A DNA stretch of 64,000 bases from Companilactobacillus sp. Lineage in GTDB: Bacteria; Bacillota; Bacilli; Lactobacillales; Lactobacillaceae. Numbering within the stretch: position 1 is the stretch's first letter; each line of letters opens with the position of its first letter. Under the pieces are notes generated by a model. That model was given only the letters and a program-made list of their open reading frames with translations, searched no databases and was not told the origin of the DNA. The DNA lies in the NCBI RefSeq assembly GCF_022484265.1, contig NZ_JAKVLR010000001.1, forward strand, positions 868,001 through 932,000, in the 5' to 3' direction. A program made the position numbers and the translations under genes. Shown one piece after another: positions 8,900 through 16,297 of this stretch.

Positions 8900-9661
8900 A
8901 TGAAACTTATATCTTGGAACGTGAACGGACTTCGCGCCGTCGTAAAACATGATTTTAAAGAAACATTCGACAAATTGGATGCTGATGCCTTTTGTATTCA
9001 AGAAACCAAACTGCAAGAAGGTCAAATTGACTTAGACTTGCCAGGTTATCACCAATACTTCAATTATGCCGATCGAAAAGGTTATTCTGGAACGGCGATT
9101 TTTACTAAAGAAGAGCCGATCAGTGTCAAAATGGGACTTGACGTCGATGAATACAACCATGAAGGTCGAACGATCACTTTGGAATATCCAAAGTTTTATT
9201 TGATCACTAGCTATACTCCTAATTCTCAACAAAAGTTAAAACGAATCGATTTCAGAATGGGTTATGACGATGTTCTTAGACAATATATGCAAGAACTTTC
9301 AAAGAAGAAACCCGTTGTACTTTGTGGCGATCTTAACGTCGCTCATAACGAGATCGATATCAAGAATGATAAAACTAATCATCATAATCCTGGATTTTCC
9401 GATCAAGAAAGAGCAAAATTCAGTGAACTGTTAGATTCAGGTTTTACCGATAGTTTCAGATATCTCCATCCTGATGAAGTTAAATACTCATGGTGGAGCT
9501 ATCGCTTTAATGCTCGTCAAAATAACGCAGGTTGGCGGATCGACTACTTTGTCGTTTCCAATAACGGACAAAAGATGATCAAGAACGCCGATATCTTAAC
9601 GGATGTTTACGGATCAGATCACTGCCCCGTCCAACTTGATTTAGATTTAGAAGGTGAATAA
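8900..9661 (+). CDS. exoA: Exodeoxyribonuclease III / AP endonuclease (ExoA type)
   Basis: Base-excision-repair enzyme that cleaves 5' to abasic sites and has 3'-5' exonuclease activity. 253 residues, normal for ExoA/Xth. Visible catalytic motifs: LISWNVNGLR, CIQETKLQ (metal-binding Glu), GDLNVAHNEID, WRIDYFVVS and the terminal GSDHCPV. AGGAGGT lies 5 bases before the ATG. The next gene, an exonuclease, begins 3 bases after its stop, so the two form one transcript. ung, which creates the abasic sites this enzyme processes, is about 3 kb away. Confidence 0.96.
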   Translation: MKLISWNVNGLRAVVKHDFKETFDKLDADAFCIQETKLQEGQIDLDLPGYHQYFNYADRKGYSGTAIFTKEEPISVKMGLDVDEYNHEGRTITLEYPKFYLITSYTPNSQQKLKRIDFRMGYDDVLRQYMQELSKKKPVVLCGDLNVAHNEIDIKNDKTNHHNPGFSDQERAKFSELLDSGFTDSFRYLHPDEVKYSWWSYRFNARQNNAGWRIDYFVVSNNGQKMIKNADILTDVYGSDHCPVQLDLDLEGE

Positions 9662-9664
9662 TTA

Positions 9665-10201
9665 ATGAATTTTGTTTCGATGGATTTTGAGACTGCTAAC
9701 GGACACCGAACTAGTGCCTGTTCGCTAGCTTTGGTTCTTGTGCGAGAGAGTCAAATTGTAGATAGTTTCTACACTCTGATCAACCCGCAAGAAAACTTTA
9801 GCCCTCGTAATATCCAGATCCACCATATCAGACCAAATGACGTAGCTGACGCACCAACCTTCGATCAAGTCTGGCCTCACATTGAGTCCTTATTTGATAG
9901 TTCACATTTGGTGGCAGCTCACAATGCCAGTTTTGATAACAGCGTTTTAAAAAATACGCTCAGTAACTATGGAATTTATCCACCAAAGTTTTTAACAATT
10001 GATACTGTTAAAACTAGCCGGAAGTTTTATCCACAGTTGCCTAATCACAAGCTCGATACTGTTTCTCGTGGCTTGAACATTGATCTTGAGCATCATCACA
10101 ATGCATTAGCCGACAGTATCGCCTGTGCTGAGATCTTGATCAAAACTGAGCAACAATTTGGCGCTGACCAAATAAAAAAGATGGTCAAGCTGACTAGCTA
10201 A
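9665..10201 (+). CDS. DnaQ-like 3'-5' exonuclease (DEDDh family)
   Basis: Small stand-alone exonuclease domain, 178 residues, related to the epsilon subunit of DNA polymerase III. MDFETAN supplies the first two acidic metal ligands (Asp7, Glu9), AHNASFDNSVL the third, and HHNALADS the fifth-motif His and Asp of the DEDDh class. Linked to exoA by a 3-base gap, which suggests a repair or nucleic-acid processing role, though the substrate is not known from sequence. Its stop codon overlaps the convergent GNAT gene's stop by 4 bases and no terminator hairpin is present there. Confidence 0.88.
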   Translation: MNFVSMDFETANGHRTSACSLALVLVRESQIVDSFYTLINPQENFSPRNIQIHHIRPNDVADAPTFDQVWPHIESLFDSSHLVAAHNASFDNSVLKNTLSNYGIYPPKFLTIDTVKTSRKFYPQLPNHKLDTVSRGLNIDLEHHHNALADSIACAEILIKTEQQFGADQIKKMVKLTS

Positions 10202-10662
10202 ACCATCCGTTCCATAATAAAAGTTTTTGCTTTTTTAGACCTAGTTGTAAATCCATGTTTCTTGTATAAATGGATCGCAGCTGGGTTTTTTTTGTACACT
10301 TCTAAGGATACTTTGCTGATTGGACTTTCTTGGGCATATGCCAGCACATCCTCCATCAGAAAAGACCCAACACCTTGATTCCATAAATCTTTTTCGACAA
10401 CGATACCTAACTCTGATTCATATTGGTCAATTTTTTCCAGACGAGTAAATCCGATGATATCATCGCCTAAAATCGCCAAGATCAATTCATCGTTTGGCGA
10501 ATTGTATATCTCATCTAAAGAGATTCGTTCATCATCTAAAGTCACATTTTGCAGCGATTCATGCTCAATGAAGGTACTTTCTTTACTAGCTCGTTTTAAA
10601 AAATCGATCAGCTTTTCAGCATCTGTGGGAATCGCCTCTCGAAGTACTAATTCATCGCTCAT
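10198..10662 (-). CDS. GNAT-family N-acetyltransferase
   Basis: 154 residues with a complete GNAT fold: the acetyl-CoA loop reads LWNQGVGSFLMED (a Q-x-x-G-x-G/S variant), followed by the beta-strand and helix KVSLEVYKKNPAAIHLYKKHGF typical of the family's C-terminal half. Substrate is unknown. The gene overlaps tsaE by 4 bases (ATGA type), so it is translationally coupled to a tRNA-modification gene. In many bacteria tsaE neighbours rimI, the acetyltransferase of ribosomal protein S18, but this protein is not obviously RimI. Confidence 0.85.
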   Translation of the reverse strand: MSDELVLREAIPTDAEKLIDFLKRASKESTFIEHESLQNVTLDDERISLDEIYNSPNDELILAILGDDIIGFTRLEKIDQYESELGIVVEKDLWNQGVGSFLMEDVLAYAQESPISKVSLEVYKKNPAAIHLYKKHGFTTRSKKAKTFIMERMV

Positions 10663-11126
10663 AATATCGCTCCAAAATCACGGTTTAGATAATTGTCGCC
10701 GTGTAACTTGATATTGATGATCCGACCATCTTCGCTATCTGGATCACGTTTTAGGTTCACTGAAATGTGATCTGCTGGGACCTCATCTTTAATGAACTGT
10801 GGCCATTCGACCACTGTCACGCCGTTGCCATGAAAATATTCGTCAAAGCCAAGATCTTCATCTGGATTGTTTTCCAGTCGATAAGCATCCATGTGATACA
10901 ACGGCATTTTGCCATCTTGATATTCGCGGATCAAAGTGAATGTTGGACTCTTAACATTTTTACTGATACCTAATCCTTGAGCTAATCCACGTGTAAAGGT
11001 AGTCTTTCCGACACCAAGATCGCCATTTAGCAAAATAACATCCCCTGCTTCTAGTAATGAAGCAAAGCGATGACCGAAGGACTCGGTTTCTTGATAAGAA
11101 TGTGTTTGTAAATTATATTCCTGCAT
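10659..11126 (-). CDS. tsaE: tRNA threonylcarbamoyladenosine biosynthesis ATPase TsaE
   Basis: P-loop ATPase of the TsaBDE complex that installs t6A37 on ANN-decoding tRNAs. Walker A GDLGVGKTTF lies near residue 36, then SPTFTLIREY and HMDAYRLE, and VVEWPQF, all characteristic of the YjeE/TsaE family. The start is the ATG at 11126, preceded by GAGGG; a TTG four codons upstream is part of that ribosome site. 155 residues, normal. It sits 21 bases after pta and is likely in the ung-pta-tsaE-GNAT transcript. Confidence 0.95.
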   Translation of the reverse strand: MQEYNLQTHSYQETESFGHRFASLLEAGDVILLNGDLGVGKTTFTRGLAQGLGISKNVKSPTFTLIREYQDGKMPLYHMDAYRLENNPDEDLGFDEYFHGNGVTVVEWPQFIKDEVPADHISVNLKRDPDSEDGRIINIKLHGDNYLNRDFGAIL

Positions 11127-11147
11127 AGTATCCCTCAAAAAAATAAA

Positions 11148-12116
11148 TTAAAGTGCTAGGGCTGCGGTCAAGATCGATAGTTTGTATACATCATCCACAT
11201 TGGCACCACGTGATAAGTCGGAAATTGGCTTGTCCAAACCTAGAAGGATTGGTCCAACTGCATCAAATCCGCCAAATCTTTGGGCAATCTTATATCCGAT
11301 ATTACCTGATTGCAATTCTGGGAAGACGAAAACATTTGCGTGACCAGCAACCTTTGAGTCTGGTGCCTTTTGGTTAGCAACAGTTGGTACAAAGGCAGCA
11401 TCGAATTGCAACTCGCCATCGATCGGAATTTCTGGTGCTAATTCTTGGGCGATCTTTGTAGCTTCAGCAACCTTAGTTACTTGGTCGCTCTTGGCACTAC
11501 CCTTAGTTGAAAAACTAAGCATAGCAACCTTTGGATCGATATCAAACAACTTAGCTGACTTAGCAGCTTGAACTGCGATCTCGCCCAATTCTTGAGCACT
11601 AGGATCAATATTGATAGCACAATCTGAGAAGAGATATCTCTCGTCGCCCTTTTGTAAAATGAATGCACCACTGATTCTGGAATTGCCTGGAGCTGTTTTA
11701 ACGATCTGAAGTGCAGGACGAACTGTGTCACCAGTTGAGTGAACAGCGCCAGACACCATACCGTCAGCCTTACCAAGATATACTAACATTGTTCCAAAAT
11801 AATCAACATCTAGAAGCATTTTTTCAGCTTGTTCTTTAGTGTTCTTGCCCTTACGACGTTCCACAAAGGCATCAACCATGTCATCGAATTCAGAATAATT
11901 CTTAGGATTGATGATTTGAATATCACCTAGATCCAAGGAATTGTCGCTAGCAACCTTGTCGATCTCAGTTTCGTCGCCTAAAAGAATTGGCTTTAAAATA
12001 TTTTCACTGTTTAATCTAGCAGCAGCTTCCAGAATTCGTGGGTCTTCACCTTCGGGTAAAACCATTGTGAGATTCTTTCCATCGATCTTTTGTTTCAAAC
12101 TATCAAATAAATCCAT
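11148..12116 (-). CDS. pta: Phosphate acetyltransferase
   Basis: Interconverts acetyl-CoA and acetyl-phosphate, feeding the acetate kinase or phosphoketolase branch in lactobacilli. About 322 residues, the short Pta form. Motifs: VLPEGEDPRILEAA near the N-terminus, YLGKADGMVSGAVHST, and the C-terminal FPELQSGNIGYKIAQRFGG signature. The ATG at 12116 is chosen because GGAGG lies 7 bases upstream; the ATG at 12122 abuts the same sequence. Overlaps the ung stop region by a few bases. Confidence 0.96.
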   Translation of the reverse strand: MDLFDSLKQKIDGKNLTMVLPEGEDPRILEAAARLNSENILKPILLGDETEIDKVASDNSLDLGDIQIINPKNYSEFDDMVDAFVERRKGKNTKEQAEKMLLDVDYFGTMLVYLGKADGMVSGAVHSTGDTVRPALQIVKTAPGNSRISGAFILQKGDERYLFSDCAINIDPSAQELGEIAVQAAKSAKLFDIDPKVAMLSFSTKGSAKSDQVTKVAEATKIAQELAPEIPIDGELQFDAAFVPTVANQKAPDSKVAGHANVFVFPELQSGNIGYKIAQRFGGFDAVGPILLGLDKPISDLSRGANVDDVYKLSILTAALAL

Positions 12117-12118
12117 TA

Positions 12119-12811
12119 TCATTCCTCCATTTCATCGACAACCGTTGGTAATTGCCAATTGATTACCCTTTCATTGTATCGTAAAAGCGCTTTATTTGTT
12201 TGAGAAAATGGTTTTGATCCAAAAAATCCTCGATAAGCTGACAACGGACTAGGATGAACTGAACTGATAATTGTGTTTTTAGAAGTATCGATCAAGGCAC
12301 TTTTACTCTTAGCAGCACTGCCCCAAAGTATAAATACCACGCCACCTTTATCCGATAATGCCTTGATAGCGTAATCAGTCAGTTGTTCCCAGCCTTTACC
12401 TCGATGAGAGTATGCTTGGCCTCTTCTAACGGTTAAAACCGAGTTCAATAACAAGACTCCTTGATCTGCCCACGATTTCAAGTAACCGTGTTGAACTGGA
12501 GTACACCCTTCATCAGATTGCAATTCTTTGTAGATATTCACTAGTGAAGGCGGCAACTTTGTTCCCGGAGCAACCGCAAAACTGCAGCCAATTGCTTGTC
12601 CTGGTTCGTGATAAGGATCTTGCCCTAAAATAACAACCTTAGTATCCTCATAAGACGTCCACTGAAACGCTTGATAAATCTGATACATATTCGGATAAAT
12701 AGTCTGCGTCTCGTATTCGACCTTCAAAAAGTCGTGCAACTTGTGATAATAATCTTGTTCAAACTGCGATTTTAAAACATCTTGCCAATCATTTTCGATA
12801 AAAGTTTTCAA
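12119..12811 (-). CDS. ung: Uracil-DNA glycosylase
   Basis: Removes uracil from DNA. Family 1 motifs are complete: GQDPYHEPGQAIG (catalytic Asp in DPYH), the VFILWGSAAKSK region, and HPSPLSAYRGFFG with the catalytic His. 230 residues from a TTG start at 12811, which gives the usual MKTFIENDW opening and has AGGTG about 8 bases upstream; a GTG three codons earlier (12820) is the alternative. First gene of the ung-pta-tsaE-GNAT cluster; it overlaps pta in an ATGA-like junction. Divergent from the HAD phosphatase gene. Confidence 0.95.
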   Translation of the reverse strand: MKTFIENDWQDVLKSQFEQDYYHKLHDFLKVEYETQTIYPNMYQIYQAFQWTSYEDTKVVILGQDPYHEPGQAIGCSFAVAPGTKLPPSLVNIYKELQSDEGCTPVQHGYLKSWADQGVLLLNSVLTVRRGQAYSHRGKGWEQLTDYAIKALSDKGGVVFILWGSAAKSKSALIDTSKNTIISSVHPSPLSAYRGFFGSKPFSQTNKALLRYNERVINWQLPTVVDEMEE

Positions 12812-12894
12812 TCCACACACACCTAACTATTTTAATTTTTTTTATTAAAAATATGTTAACATGCAACTATAAGCTTAATATATGGAGGTTTACT

Positions 12895-13779
12895 ATGATC
12901 AAAATCATCGCATCCGACATGGATGGAACCTTGTTAAATGACGAAATGATGATTTCGCAAAATAATATCGATGCCATTAATGAAGCCATGGACAACGGTA
13001 TCGACTTTCTAATTGCATCCGGCAGACAGCTCGACGAAGCTAAGCCATTTTTGATGAATAAATTTCACCCCGGTTATATTACTCTAAACGGGGCCGAAAT
13101 TTACGACAAAGACGAGAAGCTGGTTTCCAGCAATCCCATCTCTGCCAAAAGCGTTGCTAAAATCACTGACTACTTTAAAGAAAATAACCTCTATTTCGAG
13201 CTTATCACTGATAAAGGCGTTTTTTCCAATAGTCTTGAAAAAAGAACTACTAGTATTGCCGAATTGTTGAATATTTTAAATCCAACTACCACATATGAAA
13301 AAGCTTTAGCTGATACTAAAGAAATTTTGAAGCATGCTAAAACAATCTACGTGGACGACTACGATGAGATCCTCAACGATCCCGACAACAAGATCATGAA
13401 ATTGTTAGTCTTCGATAGTCGGCAAAAAGAGATCTTCGACCCCTTACGCGCGGATTTTAAGTCAATTGATGATATAGTTATTACATCATCTTCACCAAAT
13501 AATTTGGAGATCAACAGCGTTGATGCCCAAAAAGGAATTGCTTTGATGGAATACGCTAAGCACAAAGGCGTTAAACCTGAGGAAGTTATGGCTATCGGCG
13601 ATAACTTGAATGATTATTCCATGATCAAAGCTGCCGGTGTTGGTGTTGCAATGAAAAACGCTGTGCCTAAGATCACTGAAGTTTCTGACATTCAAACTGA
13701 TTCTAACGTAAACGATGGCGTGGCCAAAGTGATCCAAAAGGTAATCAAAAATAATAAAACCGTAGGTAATCGTGAATGA
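12895..13779 (+). CDS. Cof-type HAD-IIB phosphatase
   Basis: Haloacid-dehalogenase superfamily sugar-phosphate or nucleotide-phosphate phosphatase. DMDGTLLND at residues 8-16 holds the nucleophile and acid-base aspartates. A type IIB cap occupies the middle, and GDNLNDYSMIKAAGVGVAM near residue 240 supplies motif IV. The ATG at 12895 is preceded by GGAGG; an in-frame ATG at 12853 lies in the promoter area. 294 residues. Preceded by TTAAAA-17-TATAAG, a plausible weak promoter. It overlaps the next gene by 4 bases (ATGA), so the pair is coupled. The substrate cannot be inferred. Confidence 0.9.
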   Translation: MIKIIASDMDGTLLNDEMMISQNNIDAINEAMDNGIDFLIASGRQLDEAKPFLMNKFHPGYITLNGAEIYDKDEKLVSSNPISAKSVAKITDYFKENNLYFELITDKGVFSNSLEKRTTSIAELLNILNPTTTYEKALADTKEILKHAKTIYVDDYDEILNDPDNKIMKLLVFDSRQKEIFDPLRADFKSIDDIVITSSSPNNLEINSVDAQKGIALMEYAKHKGVKPEEVMAIGDNLNDYSMIKAAGVGVAMKNAVPKITEVSDIQTDSNVNDGVAKVIQKVIKNNKTVGNRE

Positions 13780-14318
13780 ACTTATATATCCGAACCGCCG
13801 ATCTTTTATCCGGAAACTTAATGGTCGTTTCCGATAAAAATAAAGAGACGGTTTTTATCGCCACTCGCGATAAGAATAACCCGTTTTTGATTCAACTATT
13901 CAATCGTTTAAATGAAAAAGTTGCTGAGATCAAACTCAAGAACAGCTTTTTAAAAATTTTTTCAATTGAGGTTGGCGGACAAGAGGTTGCGACGATCAAT
14001 ACTATCCCGATGATCGATGTTAAGTACGTCCATATTGGCAAACTTAACTGGCGGATCGTTGGGAACATCCCCATGTCCGATTATCATGCCAAATACAAGC
14101 ATGAAGTGATCATGGAAGTCAGCCCGATCATTCTTAGTTTGGGACAACCTGGATTGCAATTAAAATTCCAAAATATCGATGATTCTGAAGTCGGCACTTT
14201 GATAGCGATATTCTTAAATAAATATGTCAAAATGCCTGGTAAGCCTCTGGACGATTCCCGTAATAGCTTTCAAGGCAAAGGTAAACTATCTTACCTCAGT
14301 TTCAAAAATAAATGTTGA
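13776..14318 (+). CDS. Conserved-looking protein of unknown function, possibly LURP-one/Tubby-like
   Basis: I do not recognise this 180-residue protein with certainty. It is beta-rich by eye, with short alternating strands (LMVVSD, TVFIATR, FLIQLFN, WRIVGN), no signal peptide, no transmembrane helix and no cysteine cluster. The pattern of a compact barrel with a phrase like KIFSIEVGGQEVATI followed by IGKLNWRIVGN faintly recalls the LURP-one/scramblase-like fold, but this is weak. Its ATG overlaps the stop of the HAD phosphatase by 4 bases, so it is translated from the same message. A strong hairpin terminator follows directly. Confidence 0.7.
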   Translation: MNLYIRTADLLSGNLMVVSDKNKETVFIATRDKNNPFLIQLFNRLNEKVAEIKLKNSFLKIFSIEVGGQEVATINTIPMIDVKYVHIGKLNWRIVGNIPMSDYHAKYKHEVIMEVSPIILSLGQPGLQLKFQNIDDSEVGTLIAIFLNKYVKMPGKPLDDSRNSFQGKGKLSYLSFKNKC

Positions 14319-14322
14319 CCCT

Positions 14323-14359
14323 AAAAAGAGCTCTAAACCAACAGGTTTAGAGCTCTTTT
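14323..14359. terminator. Bidirectional terminator between convergent genes
   Basis: A perfect 14-bp stem (AAGAGCTCTAAACC with a 4-base loop and its complement) is flanked by A and T runs, so it can stop transcripts from the unknown gene on plus and from the GNAT gene on minus. Confidence 0.85.
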
Positions 14360-14369
14360 GTATTTTGTA

Positions 14370-14963
14370 TTATGCGATTTGGCTAGCTTTAGTAGCTACC
14401 TCTTCCAAATTGTATTGCATGTGATCATATAAGTGGCTTCCAATATATAATTGACCGACCTTCTTGAAACCGACTTTGTCATAAACGTGCTTAGCTGGTG
14501 CATTTTCAACGTCCACGTTCAAACTCAAGACCTTTTCTCCACGGTCGCGAATCAAGTCGATGAAGCTCTTTAACGTCTCAGTTCCGATACCTTGATTTTG
14601 AAACTCAGGTGCAACAGCAAATGAATCCAAATACCATTCGCCTGGCCAAGCTTCCTTGTCTGTAAATAAAGTGTCTTTGTTGATTCCATGTTTTTTCAAT
14701 ATTTTAACTAGAGGGGCATCAATGCCATCTTCTTCATCTTCAGGATAACTGATTGCGATTGCAGCTACCTTCCCGTCGATCTCATTGACAAGGATATGAT
14801 CTAGACCATAACGATAGTTAGGTAATTCAAATCCTTCCCTGATGACTTGTTCCATCATGTCGTTACCAACTTCTTTGAAGACATCTAATTCCATTTCATC
14901 AAAGATTTGAAAAAGGGTTGGCAATATCTGCTCGACATCATCCTCTTTTGCATATCTAAACAT
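14370..14963 (-). CDS. GNAT-family N-acetyltransferase
   Basis: 197 residues from the ATG at 14963, which has AGGTGA upstream; an in-frame GTG at 14990 has none. The C-terminal half contains LDSFAVAPEFQNQGIGTETL, the acetyl-CoA pyrophosphate loop (Q-N-Q-G-I-G), then SLNVDVENAPAKHVYDKVGF, the classic GNAT strand and helix. The N-terminal 110 residues include an acidic segment. Substrate unknown. Single gene between two terminator-like hairpins. Confidence 0.85.
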   Translation of the reverse strand: MFRYAKEDDVEQILPTLFQIFDEMELDVFKEVGNDMMEQVIREGFELPNYRYGLDHILVNEIDGKVAAIAISYPEDEEDGIDAPLVKILKKHGINKDTLFTDKEAWPGEWYLDSFAVAPEFQNQGIGTETLKSFIDLIRDRGEKVLSLNVDVENAPAKHVYDKVGFKKVGQLYIGSHLYDHMQYNLEEVATKASQIA

Positions 14964-15024
14964 TATTTCACCTCGGATAATATCATACACGAATATTGTT
15001 AAATAACAAAATTATTGCATTAAT

Positions 15025-15056
15025 AAAGCCAGATATATGATAATATCTGGCTTTTT
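15025..15056. terminator. 12-bp perfect hairpin, probable terminator
   Basis: AAAGCCAGATAT and its complement pair around a 6-base loop. The T-run is better on plus (five T) although the gene that would use it, the TetR regulator, is on minus, where the tail is TTATTA. Probably it ends the TetR transcript weakly or insulates the region. Confidence 0.6.
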
Positions 15057-15221
15057 GTATTCATATTTAACGGACATTAGGGAACACAGCTCATCCTTAT
15101 ATTTTTAGTAAAGAGTTGTCCTTCCTCTTTACAATCATAGAATATCGAATTGTCAGTTTTCTGAAAATATGCATTTTTTTGAAAATGTTCAGAAATTGGA
15201 CACTTTTGAAATTCTGATCAA

Positions 15222-15749
15222 CTATTTTTGATGATTTTTGAGTAGATTACAGTGTTCGAGCAAACGATTGATCACTTCATCGCGACTGGTTCTAAGATCA
15301 CTTTCTAGCCAAATCCTCAAGGTATGAACGATTCCACCCATTAAATGAGCTTGTTGCGACTTCAATTTATGATGAGGTATCTCATATTCGTTAAATGCCA
15401 TCGTACACAAATCTAATAAATAATCAGGATGATCCATGATCTTGCTTAGTCGATAGATATTGAGACATAAATATCTATTCTCCAAAATATAATCAACCGC
15501 AGATATCACCAATTCCTGATAATTATGACAATCTTTGGCAACTTCTGCGACGATCTTTTCTTCAAAAAAATCAAAATAAAAATCATCCATGCAGCTAAAG
15601 TGATAATAAAGCACGCTACGACTCTTTTCAGATTGTCGTTCTAGATCCGTCATTGAATATTTTTTCAAAATCCTACTGGACAAGGTTGATTGAGCAGTAT
15701 CAAAAAAATGTTTCCGGGTTAGATTAGAGCTACTTTTATTTTTAATCAT
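15222..15749 (-). CDS. TetR/AcrR-family transcriptional regulator
   Basis: About 175 residues. The N-terminal part (residues 10-60) reads as a TetR helix-turn-helix: an initial helix, then MTDLERQSEKSRSVLYYHFSCMDDFYFDFF, close to the usual recognition helix with YYHF. The C-terminal ligand-binding part is helical and rich in Tyr, Leu and Cys, resembling the small TetR_C domains found with transporter or dihydroxyacetone-kinase regulators. No clear Shine-Dalgarno sequence precedes either the ATG at 15749 or the TTG at 15755. No adjacent target gene is obvious; its effector is unknown. Confidence 0.82.
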   Translation of the reverse strand: MIKNKSSSNLTRKHFFDTAQSTLSSRILKKYSMTDLERQSEKSRSVLYYHFSCMDDFYFDFFEEKIVAEVAKDCHNYQELVISAVDYILENRYLCLNIYRLSKIMDHPDYLLDLCTMAFNEYEIPHHKLKSQQAHLMGGIVHTLRIWLESDLRTSRDEVINRLLEHCNLLKNHQK

Positions 15750-15796
15750 AAGCAAATTCTATCATATTCATTAGTTTTTTCGAATTATAAACACTC

Positions 15797-15829
15797 AAAA
15801 AAACGCCATCAGAATGAGTCCTAATAACG
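15797..15829 (-). terminator. Terminator of the secG-estC-rnr-smpB run, overlapping the smpB stop
   Basis: On the minus strand a roughly 10-bp stem rich in G-U pairs starts within the last smpB codons (CGTTATTAG) and is followed by seven T. The wobble pairs become mismatches on the other strand, so it works only for minus transcripts. Confidence 0.6.
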
Positions 15830-16291
15830 TATCTTAGTTGCACGTTGGATTTCTCGTTCTTGATCGCGTTTTTTGATTGTTTCTCGTTTGTCGTATTGCT
15901 TTTTACCTTCAGCAACACCGATCAGTACTTTGGCAAAGCCATGTTTTAAATAGACTTTCAAAGGAATGATGGTGATACCTTTTTCTTGGATATTTCCGGC
16001 AATTCGATGAATTTCTTTCTTGTGAAGCAATAACCGACGATTCCGCAATGGATCATGATTAAATTGGTTTCCTTGGTCATAGATGGCGATATTAACGTTC
16101 TCAAGCCATAATTGGCCATCCCTTAACTGAACAAAGCCATCTTTGATATTTATCTTACGGGCTCTAATAGACTTGATCTCAGTACCGGTCAACTCCATTC
16201 CAGCCTCATAAGTCTCTAGGACTTTATAATCATGTCTAGCTTTACGGTTGGTTGCTACTTCATTCGCAGATTTTTCATGATGTTTCTTCAC
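15821..16291 (-). CDS. smpB: SsrA-binding protein SmpB
   Basis: Binds tmRNA and is needed for trans-translation, which rescues stalled ribosomes. 156 residues, normal length. Diagnostic segments: ARHDYKVLETYEAGMELTG, TEIKSIRARKINIKDGFV, and the basic C-terminal tail KKRDQEREIQRATKIRY that enters the empty mRNA channel. It follows rnr by 6 bases, the usual rnr-smpB order; RNase R is known to act with SmpB-tmRNA. The tmRNA gene itself is not in the flanking sequence. Confidence 0.97.
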   Translation of the reverse strand: MKKHHEKSANEVATNRKARHDYKVLETYEAGMELTGTEIKSIRARKINIKDGFVQLRDGQLWLENVNIAIYDQGNQFNHDPLRNRRLLLHKKEIHRIAGNIQEKGITIIPLKVYLKHGFAKVLIGVAEGKKQYDKRETIKKRDQEREIQRATKIRY

Positions 16292-16297
16292 AGTTCA

